The notes below the pieces were generated by a model. That model did no database searches. It was not told the DNA's origin and worked only from the letters and a program-made list of their open reading frames with translations. Positions 9,250 through 22,283 of a stretch of 64,000 bases of DNA are shown here, piece after piece. The stretch spans positions 1,136,501-1,200,500 of the forward strand of contig JASJOG010000053.1 of assembly GCA_030142905.1 (NCBI GenBank), read 5' to 3'. Numbering within the stretch: position 1 is the stretch's first letter; each line of letters starts with the position of its first letter. The position numbers and the translations under genes were made by a program. This DNA comes from Heliopora coerulea. Its lineage: Eukaryota > Cnidaria > Anthozoa > Scleralcyonacea > Helioporidae.

Positions 9250-11609
9250 GTTTAATTTTTTGAAGTTGTCGGCTGCTCGTGAAATGGGGATGTCGCCCGA
9301 AAAATTTGACGATGCCCGAATCTGTGGAGGACTGAAACCCCCAAGCCCTCCTTGTTCGTTGGCCTATGTTTACAATTACCGAGGACAGTTGCACTTCAGT
9401 ACTTGCGTTTGCGCGAAAGCCGAAGACTGAAGTGGTGACGTGTGGCCACAAACTTACGTGCTTATCTTTAGACCAAGAGCCATCGTTTTATATATTTTTT
9501 TCGTCCTTTTTGTGATTAAATGCTACGTGGGTGACAAGAATTTCCTGAAAGACTTTTGTAGGCTTGAATCAAACATGGAACCTTTCATGAGGCGAATCTA
9601 ATTCAAATGAAAAAAGACTTTCGTTTTGGATCATTGGTATTTGTTTCGACACTTCGACCCATGAAAAGTTCAAGGTTTAACCCGTCGACATTACCTGTTT
9701 CTAGCTTTGGGCCATGACAACTTAACAAACAAGGGAAGACGAGGAGTAGAAAAACACTTGAAGTTCCCAACATTCAGAGATACAAAAACAATAAAAGACT
9801 TTAAGGGCTCTAAGTGTTTCAAGGCTTGTCCCACTCATAGCGACTTGTCCCACCAGTTCTAGGTCAGCCGGACGGTTAATGTGGTCAAAATTTATGCAGT
9901 ACATAATTGCTTGGGAAGTTCCCTTTTAATACTGTAGTAATTCTTTTATAGAATAGTCTGCCTTTAAAAATGAAATCTTCTACCACAGTTACTTCGCTCA
10001 AAGTAAAATCATTTCATCATTACCAAACGAAGCATGACGACAACTGTAATATGAATAGACCACCAACTTAGAAGACTTGTTGTCAATAAATTCTTTTCAC
10101 TTTTGGTTGCGATAGCTCCGCTAGGCATGGCATGTCCTATTGTCCATTCCGTCCACCATTTGAACTTATGATCGTTAAACAGAAAACTAATGAACAGCTT
10201 GGAATGCCAGTGAATGTTGACTGAATTAACAGACCAGAGAAAGAAGGAATGTTCGTTTTAGAAAGAGGTATCAATGGTTGGATGCCCTTAAGGATAATTT
10301 TAAGTTGCTTATTTTGCTTTTAACGAACACCCAGTCTGGCAAGCTTCAGGGTCGTTGCGAATAACTTAACAGAAAGTCTTCACGTTGGGAATACGAAGCA
10401 TTCGTGACACTTCGTAAAAAATCAACTTCCTTCGCAAACTTCGTCACTAATGTGTTCAAACAACATCTTCGTCGAGTCCTCACTTTCCTATTTAAATGTC
10501 GTCTTAGTTTGGGTTAGGGCATCTTGATGTCAGGGGAGATTAACCAGGATCATTAAACAGGCGAATTAAACTTTAAAGCCGAAAGGGTGTGCCAAGTACG
10601 AAAACTTAGAAGATACTTGTGTTTCAAGCGAAAACTACCTGGCTTTAATTCCGACAAAGCGCCTTGGTGAAAACGTCAGTATCTCGGCTGCTTCCTAATT
10701 GTCCAACAAGTCACTGATTTCTTCGGTTTTTTAATCGCCTTTCAACATTGCCCACGTAGCTCTCTTCTTTTAAATCATTGAACTGAATTTAGATTTTATG
10801 AAATAAATTTATGTACACGACGAACTGAGGCTAGAAGATGTGAAGAAATATTTAAATATGTTGATTTTTTACATTATTAAATTATTTCAAATAATTTTGG
10901 CTCTTGGTGATTCCACTAAAGCTACTCTACAATTTGTAAACAGACGCTTGTACGAGTTCACGGACTTTCTCTTAGAGCGGAACAGGTAAGGCAGGTGTGG
11001 TGTTATGTTGGCCAGGTACAGCGCATGAGGAACGACGTTCAAGAAGTTATCAATCGATTAGTCTCTCTAATTCTCTTCCTTCTTTCGAAGAGTTTCGAAT
11101 GTATCAAGAGTTGTTGATGGTATTTAAAACATCGTAGGATTTAGACGCAACAACTTTGACCAACAGACAAAACTAACCAACGCAAGACTCCCAGAGATGA
11201 CGTTCGTTGATAAACTTCAATTTAATTTGCTCCTCGGATGTTGATGATTAAGAAAGATGAGCAAAGGTCGTGACCTGCACGACAAAAGTTATAAAAAGAA
11301 AAGATTAAGTCGGTAAACTAATACTGAGTTATCACGACATTCCCTTTGTCTGTCGTCACCCGCTGGGCCTCTCTACAGGGCATACTTCGCAGAATTGATA
11401 TTAGTTTGCATATGTTGAGGGCAGGTAAGTGAGCAAACAACGTTGCCGAATGAATTATTTCTACGCAGTTATTTGCCAGTAAAGTGGTGATTTTTCAGCC
11501 AATTAAAATATAAACAAAAGTAAATCGAAGAAATAATTTAATTTCCTTGTCATATTCCTTCATTTCTCATATTAATATAAATCAGAGAACTAACATCAAT
11601 TCCTAAATC

Positions 11610-12074
11610 CTAACATTTATTGACACTTTGGTAACCTCCAGCTAAAACTTTATCCCATAGCTCTTTCGAGTTCCACGAAGATTTTGGTCCGGTTTCAATA
11701 ATCTTGGCAATCAGCGTTGCTGATGAAGTGTCCTGAAGGTGTCTTTGAAATTGTTGGTCAGTTTCCTTACACTGAACATTTTGTATGCACTTCTTGTAAA
11801 ACTCGGCCTCCCACAATCTTTGTTTCCTATTCTTGCACTTATTACACTTCCTTGGACAATCGATATCACTCTCGATAAATTTTCGACTCCTAAAACGCGA
11901 GTTCTCGAACTTGATTTGTTCAAATGGGGACTGGAAGTAACTTATTTCACGCCCAACTCTATCTGGTATAAAACTCCTGTCTTTTCTCATAATGTCCTCT
12001 CCTACATAAGCACATTCACGTCTGCGTTCTGAATCTTCCCCGGCTTTGTGACGACATTCACTCCTCTTGAGCAA
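11610..12074 (-). CDS. Cysteine/lysine-rich frame, 154 codons, probably decayed (unrecognised)
   Basis: Longest version of a frame found in all units. It starts MLKRSECRHKAGEDSE, passes FIPDRVGREI, then CPRKCNKCKNRKQRLW and KKCIQNVQC, and ends VNKC. The upstream part continues in the same frame in other units (for example 63607-63834, 75 codons), so the full frame would be about 225 codons. No single unit is open throughout: stops occur at GATTAG (most units), AGGTGTTGA (most units) or TGAGAA (here, U1, U3). Either a decayed gene or an artefact. The plus strand is also open for up to 130 codons with hydrophobic content, which is what the shadow of a charged protein looks like. Confidence 0.22.
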   Translation of the reverse strand: MLKRSECRHKAGEDSERRRECAYVGEDIMRKDRSFIPDRVGREISYFQSPFEQIKFENSRFRSRKFIESDIDCPRKCNKCKNRKQRLWEAEFYKKCIQNVQCKETDQQFQRHLQDTSSATLIAKIIETGPKSSWNSKELWDKVLAGGYQSVNKC

Positions 12075-12879
12075 AATGTCTAATTTTCGAAGCCAAAATC
12101 GACTTATTTCTTTACTTTCCTGAGGAGATGAAGACTTCTGGTTTTGCTCTGTCGGTCTGGTACAGCACGAGGGTCTATTTTCTCATTTTATACAGTGGTG
12201 GTTGTACAAATCGTCTTCGCGGCGTCCGCTCTCCCTTTCTCCCCAGAAAAAGTCACAAAAATGTCCTGAATTTATGGTAACTGATGTTACTTCCATATGT
12301 ATTAGTTTCTTTTGCCTCGCTAATTACTCCCATTTCCATCCCTAACATTCATAATCCTCTTTCTTTGACCTCTCTACCAGTGAGGTGTATCCGTAACATT
12401 TAAAGCACGTAAAAAGTAGTCGCCTTTGTTGGGACTTTTAGTTCATGTTTTGTTGGCATTCTAGTGATGAAAAAGGTGGAATTATGGGAGACTTTAGTTA
12501 CTAAGTTCAACATATTCACGTTGCGATTGTAGCACCGTCATTGGCTTTGGTATTGGCCAATCGCACTCAGTCTGACGTTGGAGCACCCCCTGGCGCATGG
12601 TCCCATGAGGTCTTCCAGTTCGCTCTGCCATCGCCAAGTTGTTAAAAAATAAACGAAGGAATGACACTTTACTGAATAAATAAATAAGATTTAATGCCAT
12701 ATTAGATAACTTAGAGAAATAAATGAATAAATAGTATCTTGAAATATATAATTACAATTCTCTGTATATTTTATATAAATATGATTCTACATAATCTATA
12801 AATACAAATTTTAATAAACCAGCGAAATTATTATAATATTCTTTTCGTCAAACTGATTTCCCTACTACGTACATATTTT

Positions 12880-14374
12880 TTATTCTTCCGACACCACTAT
12901 TTCCTCAAATTCAATCAAATAATCTGACGTGGCAGTCACGACAGCAGTTCCACTGACTCCAATCCCACTAATAATGTTGCCTGTAACTTCGACAAGTCGG
13001 AACCAGGCTCGTCGTGGGTCGCTCGGTGAATCCACAGCCATGAAGACAGCCCCACTTTGATCAGTGCTTATGAAGGTGGGAGCGTTGGATGGAGACAAAA
13101 TAGATTGAAGCTTCAGGAAATCGCTGTTTGGCTCAATCACAATGAACGCGTGGGAATTATCTGCAACTTCACTTGATCCCTACATGTATTGAAGACAGAA
13201 TAAGAATTTATGTACAAAATCAATTTCGAAACATCACGTTTTGCGAACATGTGTGAGTGAAGAAGAATGCGGTTGAAAAGGCTTGGGGGAAGGGTGTAAT
13301 AACTTAAACAAGATGTGGAGAGAGATTAATTTAGGCGGTAGACAACCTCGTTTGATGAAATGCACCGTCCGTCACGCCACAAATTGTTCACAATTCTTAC
13401 CTTCAACACGAGTTTTTGTCCCGAAACAGCTACATATTTGTTTTGTTGTGCCTCGGGTCGAATACGAAAGATTTCTTGTGAAAGATTGGAGGGATTAAAA
13501 GTTCTTTCTATCACGAACTGGACTGTTAAATAGAAAAAAAAAAAAAAATTATGATTGGAAACTTGAACGTCTGATGAGGGAACGTAAGAAAGTGGCGTAC
13601 GCTATTAAAAATCAAATCTACTGACAACTCGTAACTTCACCTTTATCCTGTTTGTTTACATGATTACTTGACCTTCCTGACCAATATTATATACTTATTA
13701 TTCACCTATAATGTATTATTATTATTGGTATATTGCTTAGGTCATTGCTTGACCCTTTCTGTTACATATTTCTGGCCACGTGCCTGCAGTAAGGTAGAGC
13801 GGTGCTATGGTCAATCATAAGGAAAGTGCGCTCACCTGAAGACTGATCGAAATTTGCAGCTTTACCGTTGACACTGAAACTGTTGTCTTTCTCCAGCTTT
13901 AGCAATCTGTTATCGTGCGTTCGTATGTTATATCTCTTCCCATTGTTAAACTAGGAGAAAGAAACAGGATTACTTTGAATTAAGTACTATGGATAAGATA
14001 ACCTGAACAATAAAATCGTACGAAACCAATTTTTAGTCTTTTAAGATGAGATGTTAATCCCGAAAGGACAGCGGTATTTGGCCGCATAAACCAACCATTC
14101 AATCTGAACTGAAATTTTTGGGAACCTGTTGATTTTCCAAGAGCGTGCAAAGTCAATGAAAATGGAGTGAGAAAGAAAAAAATACATTGTTCTTCCACAT
14201 CTGTAGCATGTTCATAATAACAATCTTAAACTAAGATAGTTCATTTAAACCAGAACGAAAAAGTGAGATTAAGAGACGAAGTTGTCTCTTTTATCTCAAT
14301 ACTTTCATTCTTTCAGTCTCAAAGGAACTATACACAATTTATCTTACCACAAGTGGATTGCTGTTGGTCGACAT
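12880..14374 (-). CDS. IL-1-like leaderless beta-trefoil protein, copy 2 (type I)
   Basis: Exons 14348-14374, 13836-13950, 13401-13522 and 12880-13179 give 187 residues beginning MSTNSNPLV. Compared with copy 1 the protein differs in exon 1, has His for Glu at position 21 (RTHDN), Val for Gly at 137 (FMAVDS) and Ile for Val at 157. All splice sites are intact and no stop or frameshift is present. Intron sizes are 397, 313 and 221 nt; this is the basic intron layout without insertions. The TATA box is at 14483-14490. Confidence 0.72.
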
Positions 14375-14482
14375 ACTGGTAAAGACTGGTGTAATCGCTG
14401 TAATCTTCTGAAGACTTGTTGCTTTGACTTGTTCGTTAAGCTTATCCTGTTGTAGTTGTAGTGTTGGACATCGATCGGGAAC

Positions 14483-14490
14483 TTTATATA
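14483..14490 (-). promoter_or_regulatory. TATA box of gene copy 2
   Basis: TATATAAA, same spacing to the ATG (14374). Downstream flank reads AGTTCC instead of GCCTCC found in the other copies. Confidence 0.62.
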
Positions 14491-15952
14491 CTGTATTTGC
14501 TTGCTTAAACTACGACCAACGGATATCCTGACCTTTAAAATCTCCTCGCTTTGACGCAAATTTCTTTGGTATGAATATCCACACCGCCGTTACAGGGTTG
14601 ATCTCGGATGACGTATTGGGAAGCAAAATGTAGATTTTCTGTTGGGACAGTAACCAGGAACCAGTTTACTGCGCGTTAGTACACATTATTTGATTCCAAA
14701 TTTAAAAATACAGAATTGTACGTCAATTCCCACGCATCCGATTCGTTAGTTTTGCCAGATAATGCAGTTTCATTCAGTAGCTTTAAATATCTTGCAATCG
14801 AGATGAAGAAAAGTTTCGAGTGTTGTAATAAATTTAATTTCTAGGGAAACGTTATCTTTCTAAGATAAAAAATTCTTTTTTCATCCTACGACATGAGCCT
14901 TGAATTAAATTTGCACTGAAACATTCTTATGACTCCATGCATTTAGTATATAATAATGTTAAGAAATCTTCAGATCTTAAATGTCATATTGACGACAAAG
15001 TTTCTAACAGTATTTTTCTGTTATTAATCAGCAGAAACACAAGCAGATAATCTGAACCTCTAAAGGTTGTACACATTTAAGGGAAAATGTTGGAATACTA
15101 ATCTAAAACACTGTCTGTATTGACAAGGTGTCGTTATTACGACGGTTAATATAAAAACTAAATGTATGAACAGGGAACACAAACCTTGACTGCGATAACC
15201 AGGTGCCTAGCTATTTTATTTGATAAAGATGAGAAAATGTGTGAGGCGTGGAGAAAACCACTGTCCGTAAATAATAATGAGGTATCTTAAATAATAATGT
15301 TAATTGAGAGTAAATCACTGTGATTGAGGGAGCAGCGAGCAAAAACACACTGTCCATGGCTAGGAGATGCTTGAATTAAGAAGGCTAATTTATGAAAAGA
15401 TTTCCGTGCAGGGACCAACAGCTGTAAATAACAAGGTGTCTATATCAAGTGGGCACCAAGTTTCGGTAAAACCTCAGTTAGGACATCAATTCAAAGAAGC
15501 GAGCTTCGACTTACGACAACCTTTCAATCATGAAATTTTCACTACGCCGACAATATCCAGAAACGCCGCCTACGCATCGCGATCGTCCTTGTAGATACGA
15601 CGTAAATAATTGTAAATAATTTTGCTAGTACCCATTGGGCGGATGTTAATGCCGTTCCAGTGGTCTCAAACAACAAAATACGTGATCAATCAGACGTCTG
15701 TCAAGGCGATGTTGTAGATCTTAGAAGTACTTTTTTATCGCAGCCGCCAAGTAGCTATGAAGCTTCTTCGTTTGACGACTTTCGCCTGAGAGGCTTGACG
15801 TCACGCGAAGGTATTTTACTTGTTGTCCAAACTCGTCGAAACTGCGAAATTATCAGTGTGTTGTGTTTTCCGAAAAGGAAATCGTATTTACTTCACAACT
15901 TGAACATTTCTAATCATAAGCCTACGGGGCTGATTTCATCTGGTGGGTCTGA

Positions 15953-16170
15953 GACCCCGTTCACACGATACAGGTACGAAACTTCACAGGTATCAAAATA
16001 TCACGGTACGAACCTGTTCATACGATTACGGTTTCACATTACAGTTTCAAATCGTTACGGTTAGCATTACGGTTTCATGCTTTTTCATAGCTGTACCGTG
16101 TGAACGCAAGGCCTAACCGTAATAATTTCGTTACGGTTTCATTTCGTACCGGTATCGTGTGAACGTGGTC
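15953..16170. mobile_element. 218-bp MITE in U2
   Basis: Same element, position and TGA flanks as in U1; the left end reads GACCCCGTTCACACGATACA, closer to a perfect match with the right terminal repeat. Confidence 0.75.
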
Positions 16171-16420
16171 TGAACCCTGTCGTCGGAAAATTTTCCGCGT
16201 CGCCCTAATTTTCAAAATGGAACAACTACTAAGCAATGCCCTCAATAAAACTGCGCTTATTATATATTTTACGCAATACTAAAATGACATCGAAATGGGT
16301 ACAAACAAAACAATATCAACTCACAATACGTTAAATCTAAGTGTGCTGAATTTTTCCTATCAGATCCCAGGTTATGAGGAGATGAGGATTTGTGCCCGAA
16401 AAAGGGAAATGTAAAAGATG

Positions 16421-16617
16421 AAACATATTCCGAAAAACATTGTGATCTTGCAAATTCAAGATTCGAGTTATATAAGAGACGAAAGTGAAATGGTGATATT
16501 TCGATTTTATTACAAAATCATATTCAGACCAAGTGAAATATCACGATTTCACTTTCGTCTCTTATATAACTCAAATGTTGAGTTTGCAAGATGAAACTGC
16601 TTTTCGGAATATGTTTT
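16421..16617. promoter_or_regulatory. Long inverted repeat with IRF/ISRE-like words, U2
   Basis: Same structure; both TATA-like words intact. Right arm reads ATCACGATTTCACTTTCG, keeping the IRF word. Confidence 0.5.
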
Positions 16618-19600
16618 GTGTTTTATTTTTTGAAATTGTCGTCTGCTAGTGAAATGGAAATGTCGCCCGAAAAATTTGATGATTCCCGAATCTGTAGGGG
16701 ACTGAAGCCCCCGACCCTCCTGGTTCGTACGCTACGTTTATAATAAGCCAGGACACTTGCACTTCAGTACTTGCGTTTGACCGAAAGCCGGAAACCGAAG
16801 TGGTGACGTGTGGCCACAAACTTAAGTGCTTATCTTTAGACCAAGAGCCATCCTTTGATATACTTTTTTCGTCGTTTTTGTCATTAAACGTGTGGGTGAC
16901 AGCAATTTCCTCGAAGACTTTTGTAGGCTTGCATCAAACTTGGAACCTTTCATGAGGCGAATCTAATTGAAATGAAGAACGACTTTCGTTTTGGGTCATT
17001 AGTATTTGTTTCGACACTTCGACCCAAGAAAAGTTCAAGGTTTGACCCGTAGACATTACCTGTTTTTAGCTTTGGGTCATGACAGCTTAACAAACAAGGG
17101 AAGACAAGGATTTGAGAAACACTTGAAGTTCCCAACATTCAGAGACTTCAAAACAAAGATAGACTTTAAATCTCTAAGTGTTTCAAGGCTTGTCCCACTC
17201 ATAGCGACTTGTCCCGCCCATTGTAGGTGAGCCGGACGGTTAATGTGGTCAAAATTTATGCAGAACATAATTGCTTGGGAAGTTCTCTTTTAATACTGTA
17301 GTAGTTCTTTTATAGAATAGTCTGCCTTTAAAAATGAAATCTTCTACCACAGTTACTTCGCTCAAAGTAAAGTTATTTCATCATTACCAAACGAAGCATG
17401 ACGACAACTGTAATATGAATAGACCACCAACTTAGAAGACTTGTTGTCAATAAATTCTTTTCACTTTTGGTTGCGATAGCTCCGCTAGGCATGGCATGTC
17501 CTATTGTCCATTCTCTCCACCATTCGAACTTATGATCGTTAAACAGAAAACTAATGAATAGCTTGGGATGTCAGTGAATTTTGACTGAATTAACAGGCCG
17601 GAGAAAGAAGGAATGTTCGTTTTAGAAAGAGGTATCAATAGTTGGATGCCCTTAAGGATAATTTTAAATTGCTTATTTTGTTTTTAACGAACACCCAGTC
17701 TGGCAAGCTTCACGGTCGTTGCGAATAACTTAACAGAAAGTCTTCACGTTGGGAAGACGCACATACATTAGCGACACTTAGTAAAAAATCAACTTCCTTC
17801 GCAAACTTCGTCACTAATGTGTTCAAACAACAGCTTCGTCGAGTCCTCACTTGCCTATTTAAATGTCGTTTTAGTTTAGGTTAAGGCATCTTGATGTCAG
17901 GGGAGATTAACCAGGATCATTAAACAGGCGAATTAAACTTTGAAGCCAAAAGGGTGTGCTAAGTGCGAAAACTTAGAAGATACTTGTGTTTCAAGCGAAA
18001 ACTACCTGGTTTTAACTCCGACAAAGCGCCTTGGTGAAAACGTCAGTATCTCGGCTACTTCCTAATTATCCAACAACTCCCAGATCTCTCTGGTTTTTTA
18101 ATCGCCTTTCAACACTGCCCACGCAGCTCTCTTCTTTTAAATCATTGAACTGAATTTAAATTTTATGAAATAAATTCATGTACCCCACGAACTGAGGCTA
18201 GAAGATGTGAGTAAATATTTAAATATATTGATTTTTTATATTATTCAATTATTTCAAATAATTTTGGCTCTTGGTGATTGCACTAAAGCCACTCTCCACT
18301 ATGTATACAGACGCTTGTACGAGTTCACGAACTTTGTCTGAGAGCGGAACAGGTCAGGCAGGTGTGGTGTTATGTTGGCCAGGTACAGCGCATGAGGAAC
18401 AACGTTCAAGAAGTTATCAATCGATTAGTCTCTCTAATTCTCTTCCTTCTTTCGAAGAGTTTCGAATGTCCCAAGAGTTGTTGATGGTATTTCAAACATC
18501 GTAGGATTTACACGCGACAACTTTGACCAGCAGACAAAGCTAACCAACGCAAGACTACCAGAGATACAACTGACGTTCGTTGATAAACTTCAATTTAATT
18601 AGCTCCTCGGATGTTGATGATTAAGAAAGATGAGCAAAGGTCGTGACCTGCACGACAAAAGTTATAAAAAGAAAAGATTAAGTCGGTAAACTCATACTGA
18701 GTTATCACGACATCCCCTTTGTCTGTCGTCACCCGCTGGGCCTCTCTACAAGGCATACTTCGCAGAATTGATATTAGTTTGCATATGTTGAGGGCAGGTA
18801 AGTGAGCAAAACAACGTTGCCCAATGAATTATTTCTAGGCAGTTATTTGCCAGTGAAATGGTGATTTTTCAGCCAATTAAAATATAAACAAAAGTAAATC
18901 GAAGAAATAATTTAATTTCCTTGTCATATTCCTTCATTTCTCATGTTAATATAAATCAGAGAAGTGACATCAATTCCTAAATCCTAACATTTATTGACAC
19001 TTTGATAACCTACGGCTAAAACTTTATCCCATAACTCTTTCGAGTTCCAAGAAGGTTTCGGTCCGGTTTCAATAATCTTGGCAATCAGCGTTTCTGATGA
19101 AGTGGCCTGAAGTTGTCTTTGAAATCGTTGGTCAGTTTCTTTACACTGAACATTTTGTATGCACTTCTTGTAAAACTCGGCCTCCCACAATCTTTGTTTC
19201 CTCTTCTTGCACTTACTACACTTCCTTGGACAATGGATATCACTGTCGATAAATTTTCAACACCTAAAACGCGAGTTCTCGAACTTGATTTGTTCAAATG
19301 CGGACTGGAAGTAACCTATTTCATGCCCAACTCTTTCTGGTATAAAACTGCTGTCTTTTCTCATTATGTCCTCTCCTACGTAACCAAAATCACGTCTGCG
19401 TTCTGAATCTTCTCCGGCTTTGTGACGACATTCAGTCCTCTTGAGCAAAATTTCGAGCTCTCGAAGCCAAAATCGACTTATTTCTTCACTTTCCTGAGGA
19501 GATGAAGACTTCTGGTTTCGCTCTGTCGGTCTGGTACAGCACGAGGGACTATTTTCTCATTTTATACAGTGGTGGTTGTACAAATCGTCGCTCGCCGCGT

Positions 19601-20255
19601 CCGCTCTCCCTTTCTCCGCAGAAAAAGTCACAAAAATGTCCTGAATTTATGGTAACTGATGTTACTTCCATATGTATTAGTTTCTTTTGTCTCGCTAATT
19701 ACTCCCATTTCCATCCCTAACATTCATAATCCTCTTTCTTTGACCTCTCTACCAGTGAGGTGTATCCGTAACATTTAAAGCACGTAAAAAGTAGTCGCCT
19801 TTGTTGGGACTTTTAGTTCATGTTTTGTTGGCATTCTAGTGATGAAAAAGGTGGAATTATGGGAGACTTTAGTTACTAAGTTCAACATATTCACGTTGCG
19901 ATTGTAGCACCGTCATTGGCTTTGCTATTGGCCAATCGCACTCAGTCTGACGTTGGAGCACCCCCTGGCGCATGGTCCCATGAGGTCTTCCAGTTCGCTC
20001 TGCCATCGCCAAGTTGTTAAAAAATAAACGAAGGAATGACACTTTACTGAATAAATAAATATGATTTATTACCAAATTAGATAATTTAGAGAAATAAATG
20101 AATAAATAGTATCTTAAAATATATAATTACAATTCTCTGTATATTTTTTTTAAAGTATGATTCTACATAATCTATAAATACAAATTTAAATAAACCAACG
20201 AAATTGTTATAACATTCTTTTCGTCAAATTGATTTCGCTACTACGTACATATTTT

Positions 20256-22167
20256 TTATTCCTCCGACACCACTATTTCCTCAAATTCAATCAAATAATC
20301 TGACGTGGCAGTCACGATATCAGCTGTACTGACCCCAATTCCATTAACCTTGTTGCCTGTGACTTCGACAAGTTGGAACCAGGCTCGTCGTGGGTCGCTC
20401 GGTGTATCTCCAGCCATGAAGACAGCTCCATTTTGATCAGTGCTTATGAAGGTGGGAGCGTTTGATGAAGACAAAATAGATTGAAGCTTCAGGAAACCTC
20501 CGTTTGGCTCAATCACAACGAACTCGTGGGAATTGTCTGCGACTTCATTTGATCCCTACACATGTTGATAACAGAATAAGAATTTATATATGAAAAGAAT
20601 TTGAAGCGGACAGGTTTTATGAGTATTTGAAAGAGAAGAATTTTCGAAAGAAAAGGAATGAGAGAAGACAAGCAGGGAAAGCACTGCGTATATGTCGTGA
20701 AGGGCGATTTTGTTAGTAATGGCAGAAATTTACAATCATGCGAGATCATTCAATAAAAAAATAAGAATTTCATTCATAATTCTCGTTCTTTATTTGTTTA
20801 ATGAGCTTTTCGTAATCTCACGAACGGATTATAATTCTCACCTTTAGGACGACTTTTTGACCAGAAACGGCAACGTATTTACTCTGTTGTGAAATGGGTA
20901 TGATGCGAAACACTTCATGTTTAGGATATGCGGCATTTAACGTTCTTTCTATGAAGAACTGGACTGTTGAAGAGAAAAAGACAGGAAAATATTACCAGTG
21001 ATTATGAACTATATACACTTTGAAAATCCAGTTGCCACCCGATGTTTCACCCTTTGTCTTGACCCGTATGTTTAGATCACATCTTAAACCTTTCTGTAAC
21101 ACATTTTTGGGCACGCGCCTGCACTAAGATACAGCGGTGCTATAGTCAATCATACGAAAAGTGCTCTCACCTGAGGACTGATCGAAATTTGCAGCTTTGA
21201 CACTGAAACTGTTGCCTTTTTCCAGCTTTAGCAACCTGTTATCGTGCGTTCGTATGTTATATCTCTTCCCATTGTTAAACTAGGAGAAAGAAACAGGAAT
21301 ACTTTGAATTAAGTGCAATGGATAAGATAACCTGAACAATAAAATCGTACGAAATCGATTTTCAGTCTTTTAAGATGAGATGTTAATCCCGAAAGGACAG
21401 CGGTATTTGGCCGCATAAACCAATCATTCAATGTGACCTGAAATTTTTGGTAACCTGTTGATTTTCCAAGAGCGTGCAAAGTCAATGAAAATGGAGTGAG
21501 AAAGAAGAAAATACCGTGTTCTTCCACATCTGTAGCATGTTCATAATAACAATCTTAAACTAAGATAGTTCATTTAAAGTTGCTCTTCATTTTAAACCAC
21601 GTCTTACACCATACGATTCTTGCCGCATACCGTTCTTCACTCTGGCGTATCCAATTAACTCATAAGAGCAAGATTCCTGCTTACTATTGGCTTGCAAATG
21701 TTGCAATATATTCCGAAGACTCCTGTGACCGAATCGTATACGTCAGAATGAACAATCGTTCCGCCTTCCCATTGTTCGCCCTGGAGTATGTAATGTTGTA
21801 CCAAAGGTAGAATTCCTGCTTTCGATTCGCTAAATAAAGTAGCAATACGTCCGGAATGCCGCAATGGGTTAATCGGATACATGAAAACGAACAATCGTAT
21901 GGGCGATCGTTTCGTTTAGAAGAGTCATTAGAGTACCATGAATGAAACAATGTAATATGATGGATTTTAAGAATATTCGAGCACTAAGTCTGCGACATAT
22001 TATTCGACCATTTCGTCCTTCGGTTCGTCTCCATTGGTATGAGCAGAACGAAAAAGTGAGATTGGGAGACCAACTTGTCTCTTTTATCTCAATACTTTCA
22101 TTCGTTCAATCTCAAAGGAACTATACACAATTTAACTTACCACAGGTGCATTGCTGCTGGTCGACAT
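20256..22167 (-). CDS. IL-1-like leaderless beta-trefoil protein, copy 3 (type II)
   Basis: Exons 22141-22167, 21171-21279, 20842-20963 and 20256-20555 give 185 residues; exon 2 is two codons shorter (SVKAANF instead of SVNGKAANF). Exon 3 is the most diverged part: after ERT it reads LNAAYPKHEVFRIIPISQQ where type I has FNPSNLSQEIFRIRPEAQQ, yet KYVAVSGQK and the frame are kept. Exon 4 has SNEVADNSHEFV, NGGFLKLQSILSSS, GDTPSD, WFQLVEV and STADIVTATS. Intron 1 is 861 nt because of a 465-bp extra segment. The donor of exon 3 is GTGAG rather than GTAAG. The pattern of an intact frame with many replacements clustered in loops between conserved strands suggests a functioning paralogue with a different surface. 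Confidence 0.72.
21579..22043. repeat. 465-bp extra segment in intron 1 of gene copy 3
   Basis: Type I copies read CATTTAAACCAGAACG across this point; here 465 bp lie between CATTTAAA and CAGAACG. No clear terminal repeats or coding content; it contains several copies of words like CGATTCTTGCCGC and ACAATCGT in both orientations. Insertion in type II or loss from type I cannot be told apart. Confidence 0.6.
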
Positions 22168-22275
22168 GCTGGTAAAGACTGGTGTAATCACTGTAATCTT
22201 CTGAAGACTTGTTGCTTTGACTTGTTCGTTAAGCTTATCCTGTAGTAGTTGTAGCGTTGGACATCGATCGGAGGC

Positions 22276-22283
22276 TTTATATA
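22276..22283 (-). promoter_or_regulatory. TATA box of gene copy 3
   Basis: TATATAAA at conserved distance from the ATG (22167). Confidence 0.62.

Larger units (their letters stand above)
3354..11169. repeat. Long tandem unit U1 (type I gene, carries retroelement insertion)
   Basis: 7816 bp. It contains gene copy 1 (5066-7007), the only Penelope-like insertion (5948-6380), a MITE (8583-8800) and the inverted repeat (9048-9249). The stretch 7130-8030 upstream of the TATA box and 9900-11169 hold no supported gene. Compared with U2, the extra length is almost exactly the 433-bp insertion plus its 13-bp target duplication. Confidence 0.9.
11170..18536. repeat. Long tandem unit U2 (type I gene)
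   Basis: 7367 bp with gene copy 2, a MITE and the inverted repeat. U2 has no counterpart in the later part of the array: two long units follow S1 before the U3-like unit, but only one (U5) follows S2. It therefore looks like an extra single-unit duplication or the remnant of a differently composed block. Confidence 0.9.

Noticed and set aside
18271..18504. 77-codon plus-strand frame (VIALKPLSTMYTDACTSS...) near the end of U3, U6 and S3
   Set aside because: The start and reading frame are lost in most other units and no family is recognisable; treated as a chance frame.
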